A stretch of DNA of 64,000 nt, from assembly GCA_910574455.1 (NCBI GenBank), contig CAJSYZ010000007.1, positions 930,001-994,000 on the forward strand, read 5' to 3'. The translations under genes were made by a program, and so were the position numbers. Positions 1-11,882 of this stretch are shown in pieces (position 1 is the first letter of the stretch; each line of letters starts with the position of its first letter). This stretch comes from Trichaptum fuscoviolaceum. Taxonomy: Eukaryota; Basidiomycota; Agaricomycetes; Hymenochaetales; Trichaptaceae. The notes under the pieces are model-generated. The model had not been told where the DNA came from and made no database searches. It saw only the letters and a list, made by a program, of their open reading frames with translations.

Positions 1-2150
1 CAAAAGTTGTACATCTCCCAGACTGACTCCCTGCGTATATCTTCTCCAGACATAAAGCCAAAGTCTTCTTCTGGAAACACAGGATGCATGCAAAAATGCT
101 TCGAAAATATGCGAAGCAGTTGGTGTCGATGTGGTGCTGGACAGAAGACATATTCTGAGTCTGAAGAGCGTGTCTCTTGTTCCTCAAACTCCCAGTCTGG
201 TGCGTCCTCCTGGTCCGTATCATTCTGATGCTTTCTGATCCAACCCTCTAACTGGGTAGAAACATCGCCGGTGTCGTCATGTTCACCAATGACATCTTCA
301 TAATTGCCTGGAGCAGAGGTTATGTGTTCTTCATTGTGTGTCTCAGCATGAGCTGACTGATTGGTATCCCAATTACCAAGAGGTGGAATCCGTATTGTAA
401 GTCGTTCTTGTGGTGGAGCTGCAACTGTTTGAAGAACACCATTGAGGCGTACACGAAGCCGTGGAATTGTATGTTGTGATAGCGGTGGAATTGGGTTAAT
501 CTGAAATCTGTAAGCTATTAATTTTAAGCTGTTGCAAAAAAGACCTACTGGTGCTCCGTTTGCTTGCCCAATGGGAACAAAATCTTTGTCAATCCACGTA
601 AACTCAGAACGTGCGCCATCAACATCATAGTACCCTGGTGTTCTTCGGAGAACAGAGAGACGTGTCTTGACTGCCTTTACAGAATGCCAGAAGCACAATT
701 GGTGCTTTGCATCTGGATAGACGTCTCCCATGGCGTTGATTTCACTTGGGTCCTTATCTGAGTGAGTGAACTTTGCTTGAATGTTCCACGTTTTCTTGAT
801 ATATTGTAGGAACTGAGCTATCAGCCGCTCTTTGGCACCAGCAGGACCAGTACCGTCAGAATGTATGAGCAAGTATCCCAATGGCAAACCTTTGCCATAC
901 GTCTCTCCCATTAGGGCAAATATCTCGAATGATGAGCCATTGGTGTTCCCTGAAGCTGAGTCAGTATTGGCTATTAGATAATCAATGTTATACTTACATG
1001 CAGAGTCTATGGATAGCTCACGTATTCGCCCTGCCCATTCTTCCAGATGTTTGGGAAGTGCAAATGCAAGAGCAATGTGACCTTCTTCTTGCAAGAGAAC
1101 AATAGGGTCAACATTCTTTGCATTTGATGCAAAATCATGCAGGAGTTTCTGAGCAGATTCCACTTCGTTATCTGCTCTCTTCCAGTTCTTCTTATCATTG
1201 TGTTGCCACAAATGATGAATCGACCGTCTAGAGAATGGTGGTGAGGGATTAGGCTTGAGGATCTCTGGCCATAGCTAAAAGCATTAATTAGAAATGCAGA
1301 TAGATCTAAAATAATTACTGCACTTCACCTGATCAACTGTAAGGCCTGCGTTCTTATTTACAAAGTCCTTAATTTCTTTTGGGACGGAGATTGACCAATA
1401 GTGAATGTGATCTTCCAAATGAGAAACTGTGATGGAAGCAACACTGGATGATTCATGAAGAATAATGCTAAGCCATCCCTTGCATTCAAAGGATGTCATT
1501 GCTTCTCTGTCACGGTGTTTTGATTTGTCTGCTACTTTCTTGGGATTCTTCTGATAGCTTTGACTTTGGGCGCAGTGATATCTGAAGCGAACCCCACCAT
1601 TTCTAACTAGATCAATTTTGTCATGGTAGCTTTAAAGTTCAAATAGAAAATTAGGACTCATTAAGTCATTAGACAAGCTTGTAACGTACGTGAACCGGTA
1701 CTGTGTCATGTCCCAGACTCTTTCTGCCACCTTATCTGCCTTCTCTTTAATTCCACCCTCTCTAATGACCAAGCTTGACAAATTTACACGTGCAGAAATC
1801 TGCATACAGCCATTCTGTTTTGCAAGGACGGAAGAGAATGTGTCTAGACTGATCTCAGTAACACCTATGAAGTCTGAGTCGTTCTCCTTATTATCTGGAG
1901 TTCTTGATACAACTAGTCCTGGTATATTCTCCTTCTCTGGTCCATTCTTCTTTGCACGCCATGCATCTTTAATTATGCCACACGGTGCACAAGTCTTGGT
2001 AATTTCTCCTTGTCGGCGTCCAGACTTGGCCAAAGGAAATAACGAAAGTGGAAGTTGTTTCTTGCACCGCTGACATTTTTGATTGCCATTGGCAGTTGTT
2101 GAGTTGCCGCCATCAAGATTTATATCATAAGACATTGAAGCAGAGTCCAT
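1..2150 (-). CDS. MULE-like DNA transposase, 3' end beyond window
   Basis: This gene probably encodes the transposase of a Mutator-like element. Three exons fit in phase: 2150-1690, 1629-1329 and 1274 to the window edge, about 678 residues, with introns at 1630-1689 and 1275-1328. The N-terminus has a zinc-ribbon-like CxxC...CxxC (CQRCKKQLPL, then KTCAPC) and a C/H-containing stretch (FRYHCAQ). Exon 3 carries MULE-type motifs: LSIDSACKYN, FTHSDKDPSEINAM and AKHQLCFWHSVKAVK, which I read as the first two acidic catalytic positions and the conserved C/H block. The third acidic residue should lie further on. A possible extra intron at about 505-550 is not needed, because the frame stays open. 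No premature stop is visible. No terminal inverted repeat was identified. Family assignment is from remembered fungal MULE motifs; start choice is the only ATG giving the zinc ribbon. Confidence 0.7.
1275..1328 (-). other. Intron 2 of the MULE-like gene
   Basis: The donor CAG|GTGAAG and acceptor TTTTAG flank a 54-bp intron with a branch-like CTAAT. Splicing joins VDQ to LWPEIL in phase 0 and opens the long third exon. Confidence 0.65.
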
Positions 2151-3669
2151 TTAGCATGATTTAACGTAAAAGAAGCCAGTGTGTGAGAGAGAAGCGGGGT
2201 AACGTAAAAGAAGCCTTAGCAGACGTGTGCACACACCAAAACAAGACGCGAGGTGGGCGTTCCATTGCTTTCCCACGAACTGTCACGTGCAGTTTGCGTC
2301 GCAAATCCTGGGGGTGAATAGCATTCAGTTACCACGAATACTTCAGACTTGCAACAAGCAGTTAGAGGCTGAGAGTGAACTCGCAGCAGAGCCCGCTACC
2401 CAGGGATGGGTGGAAGCAAGTCTTAGGCACAGCAGAGCTTGCTACCTGTGGATCGCTGTGAACCAAACATTTTTTTTTGCAGAAGTATATTACTATCCAT
2501 TGATTTTTATCACATAGTCTGCGACGACCTCTTTCAAGGACATCCCTTCGGACACTGGCAGACGTCAGCAAGGTGAAAACTTGAACAGGACAGCACGGAA
2601 TGCCAAATGCCATAGCCCGTTGGTAGCTCAACACTCCGCCGCTTCAGCCACATTTCAGAATTTGTGCTCAATTGATAGCATTGATTTCTTTGAGAACGAG
2701 AGCGCGGGGACAATAAGGTGTGAGTCAAAGAGGTCAAAGAACTTGAAATGAGCATTGCATCCAGGTTTAATGGCGAGACACGGCCTAAAGCGGATGCACA
2801 GGTGGAGTATATTGAGGCAACTCATTTCGGTCTCAACCAACAACAAGAACAAGACAAGACACCTGATTTGTGATTTGCTGTCCATGCACATCTTCAAACA
2901 GCATAGAAGGATGACCCCAGCACATCTTGACCAGCATCCAACATCACCGGCACTCGACACTCAACAATGACCGTTGTAGCTTGCCATGTCGCGGCGTGTC
3001 ATCCTCTGGGCCTGTACTGCGGATGGCTTGCAGTCCACAGTCTAAGATGTCAATGACCTTTATGCCTGTGCTGCAGTTGGGGATGGCATAGTGCCACTAC
3101 ACCTTCCTCTCTGGAACTCACATCTTAGTGTGGCTGAGACGTGGGATGTAAGCCGAGCACAAGTGGTTGACAACAGTACACATGAGGCTCGCAACGTTCG
3201 GGAGTCCTTCATCCAAGTGAGTACACTTCGTCCACATAATGAAATGGCCACAGCTTGTAAGGGAGGAACCACTGACTCCCCTCCAAAACTGTGCCACGGC
3301 CCACAATCACGGTGGGAGCATCAGACGGTCATCACGGTCAGCAGGACAGTGAGCGTTGCCGCTTGGTGGGCCCTGCCCGTTCGATCATATTCGCATGACA
3401 CCTTCGGCCCATGACAGTGCAGCTACGTGCTGCACTTGCTTCGGCCATTCAAATGCTCCTCTGCGCAATGGTGGGTGCAGGGGCAGTAAGGCCGACAAGT
3501 TGTCCAAGCCACTTTGGAAGGAAACGTGTGCCTCAAGATTATGACTAAGGGCAGCAGCAGTAAGCAAGACAATATCAAGTGGGGTATAATAAGAACATGT
3601 TAGTGAGTTTTAGTTTGTAGATGAATGTGAGGTATCGGAGTTTTGTGCGGAGGAGCCTCGAGAACGCAG
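2151..3669. other. Intergenic DNA without recognisable gene
   Basis: Only short unconserved reading frames are seen. At 2345-2412 lies a degraded copy of the hairpin repeat described at 3670-3857, followed by a second partial echo of its tail at about 2428-2485. The remainder (2490-3660) shows nothing I recognise. Confidence 0.5.
2345..2412 (+). repeat. Partial hairpin repeat copy R1
   Basis: This stretch matches the right part of the hairpin repeat (CAAGCAGTTAGAGGCTG... to CAGAGCCCGCTACCC). Its inner stem is decayed compared with the other copies: GCTGAGAG pairs only partly with CTCGCAGC. Confidence 0.6.
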
Positions 3670-3857
3670 ACAAAAATGCGTGAGAACAACCTACTCTGAA
3701 AGGCAGTTTCGGTACCAAAAGTGCAAGTCACGAGACCGGATGAGATTTGGCAGGCGCCGGACACAGTTGCATACGCCATAGGATACCCAGCTACCTTAAG
3801 GGTAGCGGGAACAAGCAGTTAGAGGCTGTGAGTTCCTCACAGCAGAGCCCGCTACCC
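3670..3857 (+). repeat. Full hairpin repeat copy R2
   Basis: The left part starts near TGCGTGAGAACAACC and contains CGAGACCGGATGAG. It ends in a hairpin, GCTACC (3790-3795), loop TTAA, GGGTAGC (3800-3806). The right part adds a second hairpin, GCTGTGAG (3825-3832) with CTCACAGC (3836-3843). An outer arm CCCGCTACCC (3848-3857) could pair with GGGTAGCGGG in competition with the first hairpin. Related copies lie at 2345, 9822, 11790, 17455 and 19436. Confidence 0.65.
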
Positions 3858-3961
3858 AGAAATGAGTATGGTGTGTTAAGGAAAGAAAAAGAAAAAGTTA
3901 TTCTCTAGCTATACATACAGAACTAATAATAGTAATATTACAATCTTCTTGCGTTTGAGTG

Positions 3962-4108
3962 CCCCAAAACACTGTCCAAGAGTCTTCTTTGAGACGTGGG
4001 TCGGGTTGCAAAACTTGCGGAGCGTCCGGGGAACAAAGACCTGACGACACGCGATGAAAATGCAAGCGGCAATAACTACATCAAGGTTCTTTCCTCTCGG
4101 CAGCTCCT
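3962..4108 (-). pseudogene. TFIIB fragment cut off by an LTR
   Basis: Read on the minus strand, this resembles the TFIIB segment found at 16516-17446: the block encoding cyclin-fold residues around TFGEISKLTHVSKTTLGQC, here decayed. It ends exactly where the inverted LTR starts at 4109. It is too short and altered to be functional. Confidence 0.55.
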
Positions 4109-4902
4109 GTTACGACCGTCGGGAATTGTAGCGGGAAACAGTTTCGGGAAACTGGAATTCGCGACAAGAACCCGCGTTCGGGAATCTGGATTCGCGACTG
4201 GGAACGAGCGTGGGAATTCAGGCGGGAAACGCGCGGGATTCTCAAGGCCAGCTAGGACTCTTCACTGCTTTGAACGTCAAGTAAGCGGATCCCTAAGGAA
4301 GCACTCCACAAGTAAGTATTGCGCAACTAACTACACAGGAGAAAAGAGAGAGATCGCACCTAAGGAAGCACTCCACAAGAGGTCAAAAGTGGGGTGCTCC
4401 TTACGATGCCTACAGCTATTTATCTACTTCGTACAGACTGTATAGTTAATCTACGCTAAGTGTCCTTGCGCAATGCGCACCTATCTACTACAAACGATAC
4501 ATGCTACGACCGCACTGCTAGGCATGTCTATCCCGTCTCTCCAGATGGCTACGGCCTGTCCGTGGACGTCAGCGTCCGGTCCGGGGCCGCGACTAGCCAG
4601 ACTAGGTATGCCAGACTGTTGCAGGTCGTCACCTTGAGGTACTAGCGGATTAATGAGCGTATGTTGATAAGTGAATGTACGTGTGCCGTGGCGGGTCGTC
4701 GTAAATGAGTGTGTGTATGCGTGCATGGTTGCCGGGACGGTGGTGCGGGATAAGTCACGTGAGCATGGGATCGTGCGATTCGGGAATGAGGTTTCGCGCG
4801 GGGAATCCAATGGCGGGATTCTCCCCGCGGGTTTGTCTGCTCATGTCGGGATCCTTGGCGGGAAAGTGCGGGAAATGAGAAAAGGAGCCCGGGATCTCGA
4901 CA
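4109..4902 (-). repeat. Inverted LTR of copy A1
   Basis: On the minus strand it runs from TGTCGAGATCCCGG to CGGTCGTAACA, the same ends as the other A-family LTRs. It is 794 bp instead of 818 because of a deletion between two direct copies of GCGGGATTCT. The right border is an exact LTR terminus joined to GACACGGACTCC of the protease region. Confidence 0.85.
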
Positions 4903-7900
4903 GACACGGACTCCAGACCCGGGACTTGGTAATCCCGATACTTTTGCGCAACGCGGACAATTCCCCGAACGCGATTGGACGCATCACCAAGGAAGTAGTC
5001 CTCCACGTCGAGATGAAGGGACACTTAGAACAGTTGACCATGGCCGTCGCGGATATTGGCGACGACAATATTATCATGGGGATCGACTGGTTGCGGCACC
5101 ATAACCCAACCATTGACTGGACCAACGATGTGGTCGATCTCAACCGCTGCCCGCCTCAGTGTGACAACCAGCAACGCCTGGTCCCGCTTCCCCGCCTCGC
5201 CATAGCAGAAGAAGTCGAGACCCCCTGGGGGCCCGACAGGACCCAGGCCGAATGGGAAGCTGTCCCACCAGGATTTCGGTACTCAGAAAAATATTGGGAC
5301 CAGTACCACGACGCTGAATCCTACTTCGTCACGACGGACGACCATTTCGCGTACAAAATTGCCGCCTCGTACACCCACTCCCAGGCCATCGCTGAGAAGT
5401 CAGCAGTGAAGGAAGGCGAGAAAACCTTCGAGGAACTAGTTCCCCCCGAATTTCGTGAGTTTGCCGACGTTTTCTCGAAAGTTGAATCCGAAAGGCTTCC
5501 ACTGCGCAAGCCGTATGATCACGCCATAGATTTAGAACCCGGGAAGGTTCCCCCGTACAGCAAAATCTATCCGTTGGCCCCGGCCGAACGCGACGCCCTT
5601 CGCGAATTCGTTGACGAAAACCTGCGCAAAGGGTACATACGACCTTCGAAATCCCCTGCAGCGGCTCCCGTCTTCTTTATCAAGAAAAAGGACGGAACCT
5701 TGCGCATGGTAGTCGATTACCGACGACTGAACGATATCACGGTCAAGAATCGATACCCGCTTCCCCTCACGATGGAACTCGTAGACGCACTGCAAAAGGC
5801 GAAGGTTTTCACGACGTTAGATTTGCGATGGGGCTACCACAACGTGCGACTGAAGCAAGGCGACGAGTGGAAGGCCGCATTTCGGACTCAGGCAGGACAT
5901 TTCGAACCAACGGTGATGACATTCGGGCTCACGAATGCCCCGGCGACCTTCCAGCATATGATGAACGATATCTTCAAAGATCTCATTGGAGTATACGTGA
6001 TCATCTATCTTGACGACTTGCTAATCTTTTCCGAAGATGAATCGCAGCACGAGGAACACGTACGGGAAGTCCTTAAGCGGCTGCGCGAAAACGACTTGTT
6101 CTGTAAACCCGAAAAGTGCAAATTCAAACAGACTTCCGTCGAGTATCTCGGGATGATTATTTCGCAGGGAAAGGTGGCGATGGATCCCGCCAAGGTACAG
6201 GCGGTCCTCGACTGGCCTACCCCGAAAAAGGTGAAAGACATTCAAGCCTTCCTCGGGTTTGCGAATTTCTATCGACGCTTCATTCGGGATTTCTCGCACA
6301 TCGTCAAACCGCTCACGACGCTGCTGAAGAAGGACGTTCGCTGGGCCTGGACAGAAAACCAGCAGTTCGCTTTCGACTATCTCAAGCGCATGTTCACGAC
6401 CGCCCCCGTCCTGATGATGCCAGACATGTCGAGACAATTCATCGTGGAATGCGACGCCTCTGATTTCGCGACCGGCGCGGTCTTGTCCCAGGAAGGCGAC
6501 GACGGGCTGATACATCCGGTCGCCTTTTTCTCAAAATCCCTCAACGATGCGGAACGCAACTACGAGATTTATGACAAGGAGCTACTCGCGATTATTAGAG
6601 CTCTTGACGAGTGGCGACATTATCTCGAAGGTGCGAGTCATAAACTCGATATCGTGTCTGACCACAAGAATCTGCTATATTTCTCTGAATCCCGAACGCT
6701 GACGCGACGCCAAGCCCGGTGGAGTCTGTTCCTCACCCGCTTCGATTTTACAATTCGCCATCGCCCAGGGCGACTCGGGGGCAAACCCGACGCCATGTCA
6801 CGACGCGTCGATCTTCAACCAGAAGGCGAAGACAACACGGGACGGACCCTCTTGACCCCCGAAATGTTTCGACTAAAGGCAATTCGTCGGGAAATGACGC
6901 AGGTACACGGGGATCAGGCCCTCCTACGACGCATTCGTAAGTCAGATCAATATGAAGACGAACTGGTGGACGCGATCGAGCTGGTCAAGTCCAAGGCGCC
7001 TCGAGTCCTGACCAAGGAACTTGAGGACTGGAGCACCGAGGAAGGCCTCATCCTGTACCAGGGTAAGGTTTACGTCCCGAAAGACGAGACCATTCGCCGG
7101 GATGTGGTGAAGACTTACCACGACAGTCTCCCCGCCGGACATCCTGGACGTTGGAAAACGTTTGAGATGGTAAGCCGCAACTACTGGTGGCCCGGGATGT
7201 CTAACTTCGTAGAACGATACATTTCGGGATGCGATACCTGCGCACACACGAAGAACCGATCCCAACGCCCGGTAGGACTCCTGCAACCGAACGAAATCCC
7301 GCAGGGCCCCTGGCAGGCGATTTCGTGCGATTTCATCACCCAGCTCCCCCGATCTGAGGATTACGACGCAATTTTCGTGGTGGTCGACCGTCTCACCAAG
7401 CAAGCGCATTTTATCCCGACCACGTCTGACATTGATGCACCGGAAACTGCGGAACTATTCCTGCAGCACGTCTGGAAGCTGCACGGAACCCCCCGCCAGA
7501 TCATATCCGACCGAGGACCACAGTTTGTCGCGCAGTTCATGAAAGCCCTTTTTGCCCAACTAGGTATCAAGGGGACTAGGTATCAAGGGTACCACGTCGA
7601 CTGCGTATCACCCGCAGACGGATGGGCAAACCGAAAGGGTAAACCAAGATCTGGAACAATATTTACGGGCTTTCATAGATACACGACAAGAAAACTGGGC
7701 CGGATTACTCCCAATGGCAGAATTCGCGCACAACACGAAAGCGCACGCGGCAACACGACAATCCCCGTTCGCGCTTGTCTACGGCTACAATCCCGAATTC
7801 ACGATTGCCCCGAGCGACGGCCTGTCCACGGTCCCCGCCGCGGACGCACAACTACAGGAGCTTCAGCAGGCACAGGAAGAGGCAAGAGCGGCTTTGGAGG

Positions 7901-8462
7901 TTGCGGCAGAGCGCATGAAGCAGCACTACGATCAGGCCCGGAACGAGGCCCCGCAGTACGCAGTCGGGGATAAAGTATGGCTTGAGGCGACGAACGTTCG
8001 GCGACCAGGAGCGCGCAAATTATTACCGAAACGACTAGGGCCGTATAAAGTGAAGGCAAAGCTAAGTGACCTCACCTACGAACTCGAACTCCCCGCGTCG
8101 CTGAAGATTCATCCCGTATTTCACGTATCGCTGCTCTCGCCATACCACGAAGACGACATTCCCGGTCGAACGCAACCCCCGCCGCCCCCAGTCGAAGTAG
8201 AAGGAGATCTGGAATACGAGGTGGAAGAGGTACTGGACGCTAGACGGTTTAGACGGAGATTTGAATATTTGGTATGATGGAAGGGATATTCGAGCGCGGA
8301 AGATACATGGATTCCCGCAAAGGATATGGGTAATGCAAAGGCTAAAATTCGCAGTTTCTATCGAAAACACCCGGACGCCCCTCGAGAAGTCAACGCTATC
8401 GAGCTCTGTGACCTGAGCAAGATTCAAGCTTGGCGCCCCGGAGTTGCGCCTTTGGAGGGGGG
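4903..8462 (+). pseudogene. Pol remnant of copy A1 (partial protease to chromodomain)
   Basis: The pol frame starts just after the protease active-site region that A2 has, so the D-S-G aspartate is lost. Reverse transcriptase (YLDDLLIFS, TFGLTNAPATFQ), RNase H (FIVECDASDF, YDKELLAI), the zinc-binding HHCC region (SGCDTCAHTK) and the integrase core (FITQLPR, SDRGPQF) follow. A 16-bp tandem duplication at about 7562-7593 shifts the integrase frame. A TGA at 8275-8277 replaces the arginine codon of the chromodomain motif LVRWKGY. The upstream antisense LTR happens to be open in the same frame, giving a long but artificial reading frame from 4671. The product would be nonfunctional for integration. 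Confidence 0.85.
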
Positions 8463-8465
8463 TAA

Positions 8466-9283
8466 TGTCGAGATCCCGGGCTCCTTTTCTCATTTCCCGC
8501 ACTTTCCCGCCAAGGATCCCGACATGAGCAGACAAACCCGCGGGGAGAATCCCGCCAGTGGATTCCCCGCGCGAAACCTCATTCCCGAATCGCACGATCC
8601 CATGCTCACATGACTTATCCCGCACCAACGTCCCGGCAACCATGCACGCATACACACACTCATTTACGACGACCCGCCACGGCACACGTACATTCACTTA
8701 TCAACATACGCTCATTAATCCGCTAGTACCTCAAGGTGACGACCTGCAACAGTCTGGCATACCTAGTCTGGCTAGTCGCGGCCCCGGACCGGACGCTGAC
8801 GTCCACGGACAGGCCGTAGCCATCTGGAGAGACGGGATAGACATGCCTAGCAGTGCGGTCGTAGCATGTATCGTTTGTAGTAGATAGGTGCGCATTGCGC
8901 AAGGACACTTAGCGTAGATTAACTATACAGTCTTTACGAAGTAGATAAATAGCTGTAGGCATCGTAAGGAGCACCCCACTTTTGACCTCTTGTGGAGTGC
9001 TTCCTTAGGTGCGATCTCTCTCTTTTCTCCTGTGTAGTTAGTTGCGCAATACTTACTTGTGGAGTGCTTCCTTAGGGATCCGCTTACTTGACGTTCAAAG
9101 CAGTGAAGAGTCCCAGCTGGCCTTGAGAATCCCGCGACGCGCCTGGATAGAATCCCGCGCGTTTCCCGCCTGAATTCCCACGCTCGTTCCCAGTCGCGAA
9201 TCCAGATTCCCGAACGCGGGTTCTTGTCGCGAATTCCAGTTTCCCGAAACTGTTTCCCGCTACAATTCCCGACGGTCGTAACA
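8466..9283 (+). repeat. 3' LTR of copy A1
   Basis: The 818-bp LTR is preceded by a purine-rich tract (GGAGGGGGGTAA) expected to prime plus-strand synthesis. It begins TGTCGAGATC and ends GTCGTAACA. A TATA-like ATAAATA lies upstream of ACTTTTGACCT, the predicted transcript start and self-primer. Both LTR ends are packed with TCCCG words. Confidence 0.9.
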
Positions 9284-9821
9284 AGCGGGGCGGAACTCTT
9301 AGCAGGAGAATGCATGGCGAAGCAGAGGTTCTTCTGGGATCAGAGAGCGGGGGATCCTTTCGGGGATCTTGCCAAGGTCGCGATTCGGGTTTCAGTATAC
9401 CGGGTTCTGTTCGGGATTGCCTTAGACATGTTGGGGTCCTGGGGGATCCCGACAGCCAATGACCTTCGTTCCTGCCGACTTCCAGTTAAGCGACCTGCAA
9501 TACTGCCAGGGAGGACGCGGCGTGCCCACTCAAAGCCCGGGCCACGTACCCATGTGCCACAATTTGAGCTTGGATGTGCAGTAGGACCAGCTGTGCTTGA
9601 GCAGTTCTCCCCGTGTTTCCGGCAGCTACAATGCTCACTCACCTGACACAGTCTTGGTCCGCTTGTTGCCAGTGCTGGATGTCCTCCCAGACTACGGTGG
9701 TTTCGCACCGCCGTGGGTTGTAGACACGGAGATGCTTGGGCTGCTGTTGTTCATTGCGAAGGTACTGCAGGGCAGCACGCCATTGACCTGCGAATGGTGG
9801 ATCGGATTCGTCAAGGACTGC
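9284..9821. other. Intergenic DNA
   Basis: No gene is recognised. The first 200 bp are rich in GGGAT/GATCCC words, somewhat like LTR sequence, and may be the remains of another element. That is an impression only. Confidence 0.3.
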
Positions 9822-10014
9822 AAAAACGCGTGAGAACAACTTACTTTGAAAGGTGGTTTCGGTACCGAAAGTGCAGGTCACGAGACCGGATGAGTTTTGG
9901 CAGAGAATCCGGACAGTTGCGTTTTCCTAAGGTACCCAAGCGAACCCTACGGGGTCGCGGGAACAAGCAGTTAGAGGCTGTGAGTTAACTCACAGCAGAG
10001 CCCGCTACCCGTGG
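9822..10014 (+). repeat. Full hairpin repeat copy R3
   Basis: It has the same arrangement as copy R2. The first hairpin here is GCGAACCC / GGGGTCGC with one mismatch, and the second is GCTGTGAG / CTCACAGC with loop TTAA. It is followed by unit sequence shared with the region after 17455. Confidence 0.6.
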
Positions 10015-10279
10015 ATGGGTGTGAGGTTATTGTTAGATGAAAAAAACATTTTTCTTCCTTACATCTGTACATACAATATTCTACTATGTTACAAGCAGAC
10101 AAAATTCTATTATGTTAAAATTACACACCTGATTTCGGAAGGAGTACAAAAAGCAAATCACATCAACCTGGATAATTGGATGCACGGAGTTCTAATCGGC
10201 CTGTAGGTCCTCGTGCACATGTTGCGAGAAGAACTGTACGACATGCACCATTCGTGCTTGTAACACCTTGCTATAGATC

Positions 10280-11700
10280 CTCAAATTTATTCACTGTTCC
10301 TCCTGAATGATTTGCATCACTCACCTGAGCGGCTGCACCAACAATTGCCCCGCCATGAACAGGTACACACTCTCATCCTTCCTCTTCCAACTCTCCTCAA
10401 CTCTCCTCATCTCCCTTCCTGTTGTAATCCTCCGGTCCGTTCCCTATTAGCGTCAAGACGACTTCCGTCGTCTCAGTCTCGAAACCTGAGGCAACGAGTG
10501 CACGGAGGACATCGGCCGCAGTTTGTCGCCACGTGGTTCCCTCCGCAGTCAACCCGCTGGACCAAGAAGACGCCGCGAAAGAAAGGTCGACTCGGACATA
10601 CTCCAGAGGATCGTCCTCAAATTGCTCCACTTCGTGTTCTGCAGGTCAAGATAATATCAGTAAAAAGATGAGCGCGATGAAAGAAGTTTGCGCACCTCGT
10701 AATGTGACATTGGGGACAACTACGCCATTGATCACAACCTTAATCATCTCCCTTTCCGCTAGCGTCGCCTTGTAGTTTCCTGATCGAATGACCGTGCTGA
10801 GGGTGCGTAGTCCCTGACTAACCAGCCCGTCACATGCTATCCCACATCTCTGACCTCCACCGAGATGTCCCCACAGAGCTGTGGCCGGTACGGTATTCGA
10901 AGACGAGAGGGCCTCCGGGTATCGATGCGTATAAAGCTTGGCGAGCTCGAAAAGCGAAGTTTTGATTTGGGTGAGGAAAGAGGGAGTCGAATCGTTGGGA
11001 TCACCGCGCATGTTCTCGAGGTCCCAAGTAAGGAACTTGGTGAGCACTCCCTGCTCGTCGCCAAAGAAAGCGGAGTGCGAGTCTTCAAAGGTGGGCGGCA
11101 CATCCTGGCACGTCAAGTCGTAGAAGAATGACAGAAGCATGACCTGAGCCTGTGCATCGCTTCAGTTCCCAATCCATTCTGAAGATTGGTGGCGGTGTGT
11201 TCGAAGATTTGAAGAAGGTGCCCGAGAAGCGGCTCAAAATGAAGTTGATCGTTGTATAGAGCGAGTCTGAGCGTATTTCAGAACACCAAGGCGCAAAGAT
11301 CGAGTGGGCAGTTTCGAGAACAGAAACGTTTGTTGGATAATTTGCAGCATCAAGCGAGAGTGAAGAGACGAGCTGATCGATGAGATCTGGCCAATGCTCG
11401 GGTAAATCGTACTTGACGACAATGGACACGGCCTCCGCAGCCTGCGCTTGTAATGTCTTGTCCGCTGGACTCGAAAGCGCGATCATTGCAGAGACCAGCT
11501 GACCCTTCAGCTGCGTCTTCTCTGCGTCCGCCAAAGGCGAGTGCTCATCCTCCCATCGCCGTTTGATCGTGTTCTTGAGATGTCACTGGCTGCGAGCCAC
11601 ACCGAACGGTCTTGGAAGACATTGAGTATGAGCTGAAGCCTTCAGAGAGCAAAGAAAGCGGAGTGCAAGTCTTCAAAGGTGGGCGGCAGATCCTGGCAGC
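10280..11700 (-). pseudogene. Truncated exportin-2 (CSE1) fragment, copy A
   Basis: Minus-strand segments encode pieces of the importin-beta-family exportin-2, which recycles importin alpha from the nucleus. Recognisable parts are TIKRRW near 11570, KYDLPEHWPDLIDQLVSSL (about 11350-11420), FYDLTCQDVPPTFED (about 11080-11120) and MEQFEDDPLEYVRVDLS (about 10585-10630). The homology ends near 10280, so roughly the C-terminal half or more of a normal protein of about 960 residues is absent. Frames are broken at several places. A second scrap encoding FEDLHSAFFA lies upstream of the N-terminal part (about 11640-11690), out of the natural order. A homologous copy is at 17764-19197. Confidence 0.65.
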
Positions 11701-11789
11701 CGCAGATTGCGGTGTCTCGGGTGCTACGTATCTTTGTCATCAGCATGTGATCGAAATTGACTTATAAGTCGCTTACCCATAAAGGAAAT

Positions 11790-11882
11790 TTTACGTGACT
11801 GGATCAGTTTTCGCAGAGAATCCGGACAGTTGCGTTTTTCTAAGGTACCCAAGCGACCTCTACAGGTCGCGGGAATTTTTCC
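11790..11882 (+). repeat. Left-part hairpin repeat copy R4
   Basis: The left part only is present, ending in a perfect hairpin, GCGACC (11853-11858), loop TCTACA, GGTCGC (11865-11870). It lies just beyond the exportin-2 fragment, mirroring copy R6 after the second fragment. Confidence 0.6.

Larger units (their letters stand above)
4109..9283 (+). mobile_element. Ty3/gypsy chromovirus copy A1, rearranged
   Basis: This copy has an LTR at each end, but the left LTR (4109-4902) is in reverse orientation and abuts the protease-coding region directly, so the 5' LTR proper, primer site and gag are missing. The right LTR (8466-9283) is in the normal orientation. No 5-bp target duplication is found: the left flank ends AGCTCC and the right flank begins AGCGG. 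The body is otherwise very close to copies A2 and A3. It is defective by structure and by lesions in pol. Confidence 0.85.

Noticed and set aside
4671..7973. A single 1100-residue frame taken as a novel fusion protein
   Set aside because: Its first 77 codons are the antisense of an LTR that happens to be open; the rest is chromovirus pol. There is no evidence of a real start, and it begins with GTG.
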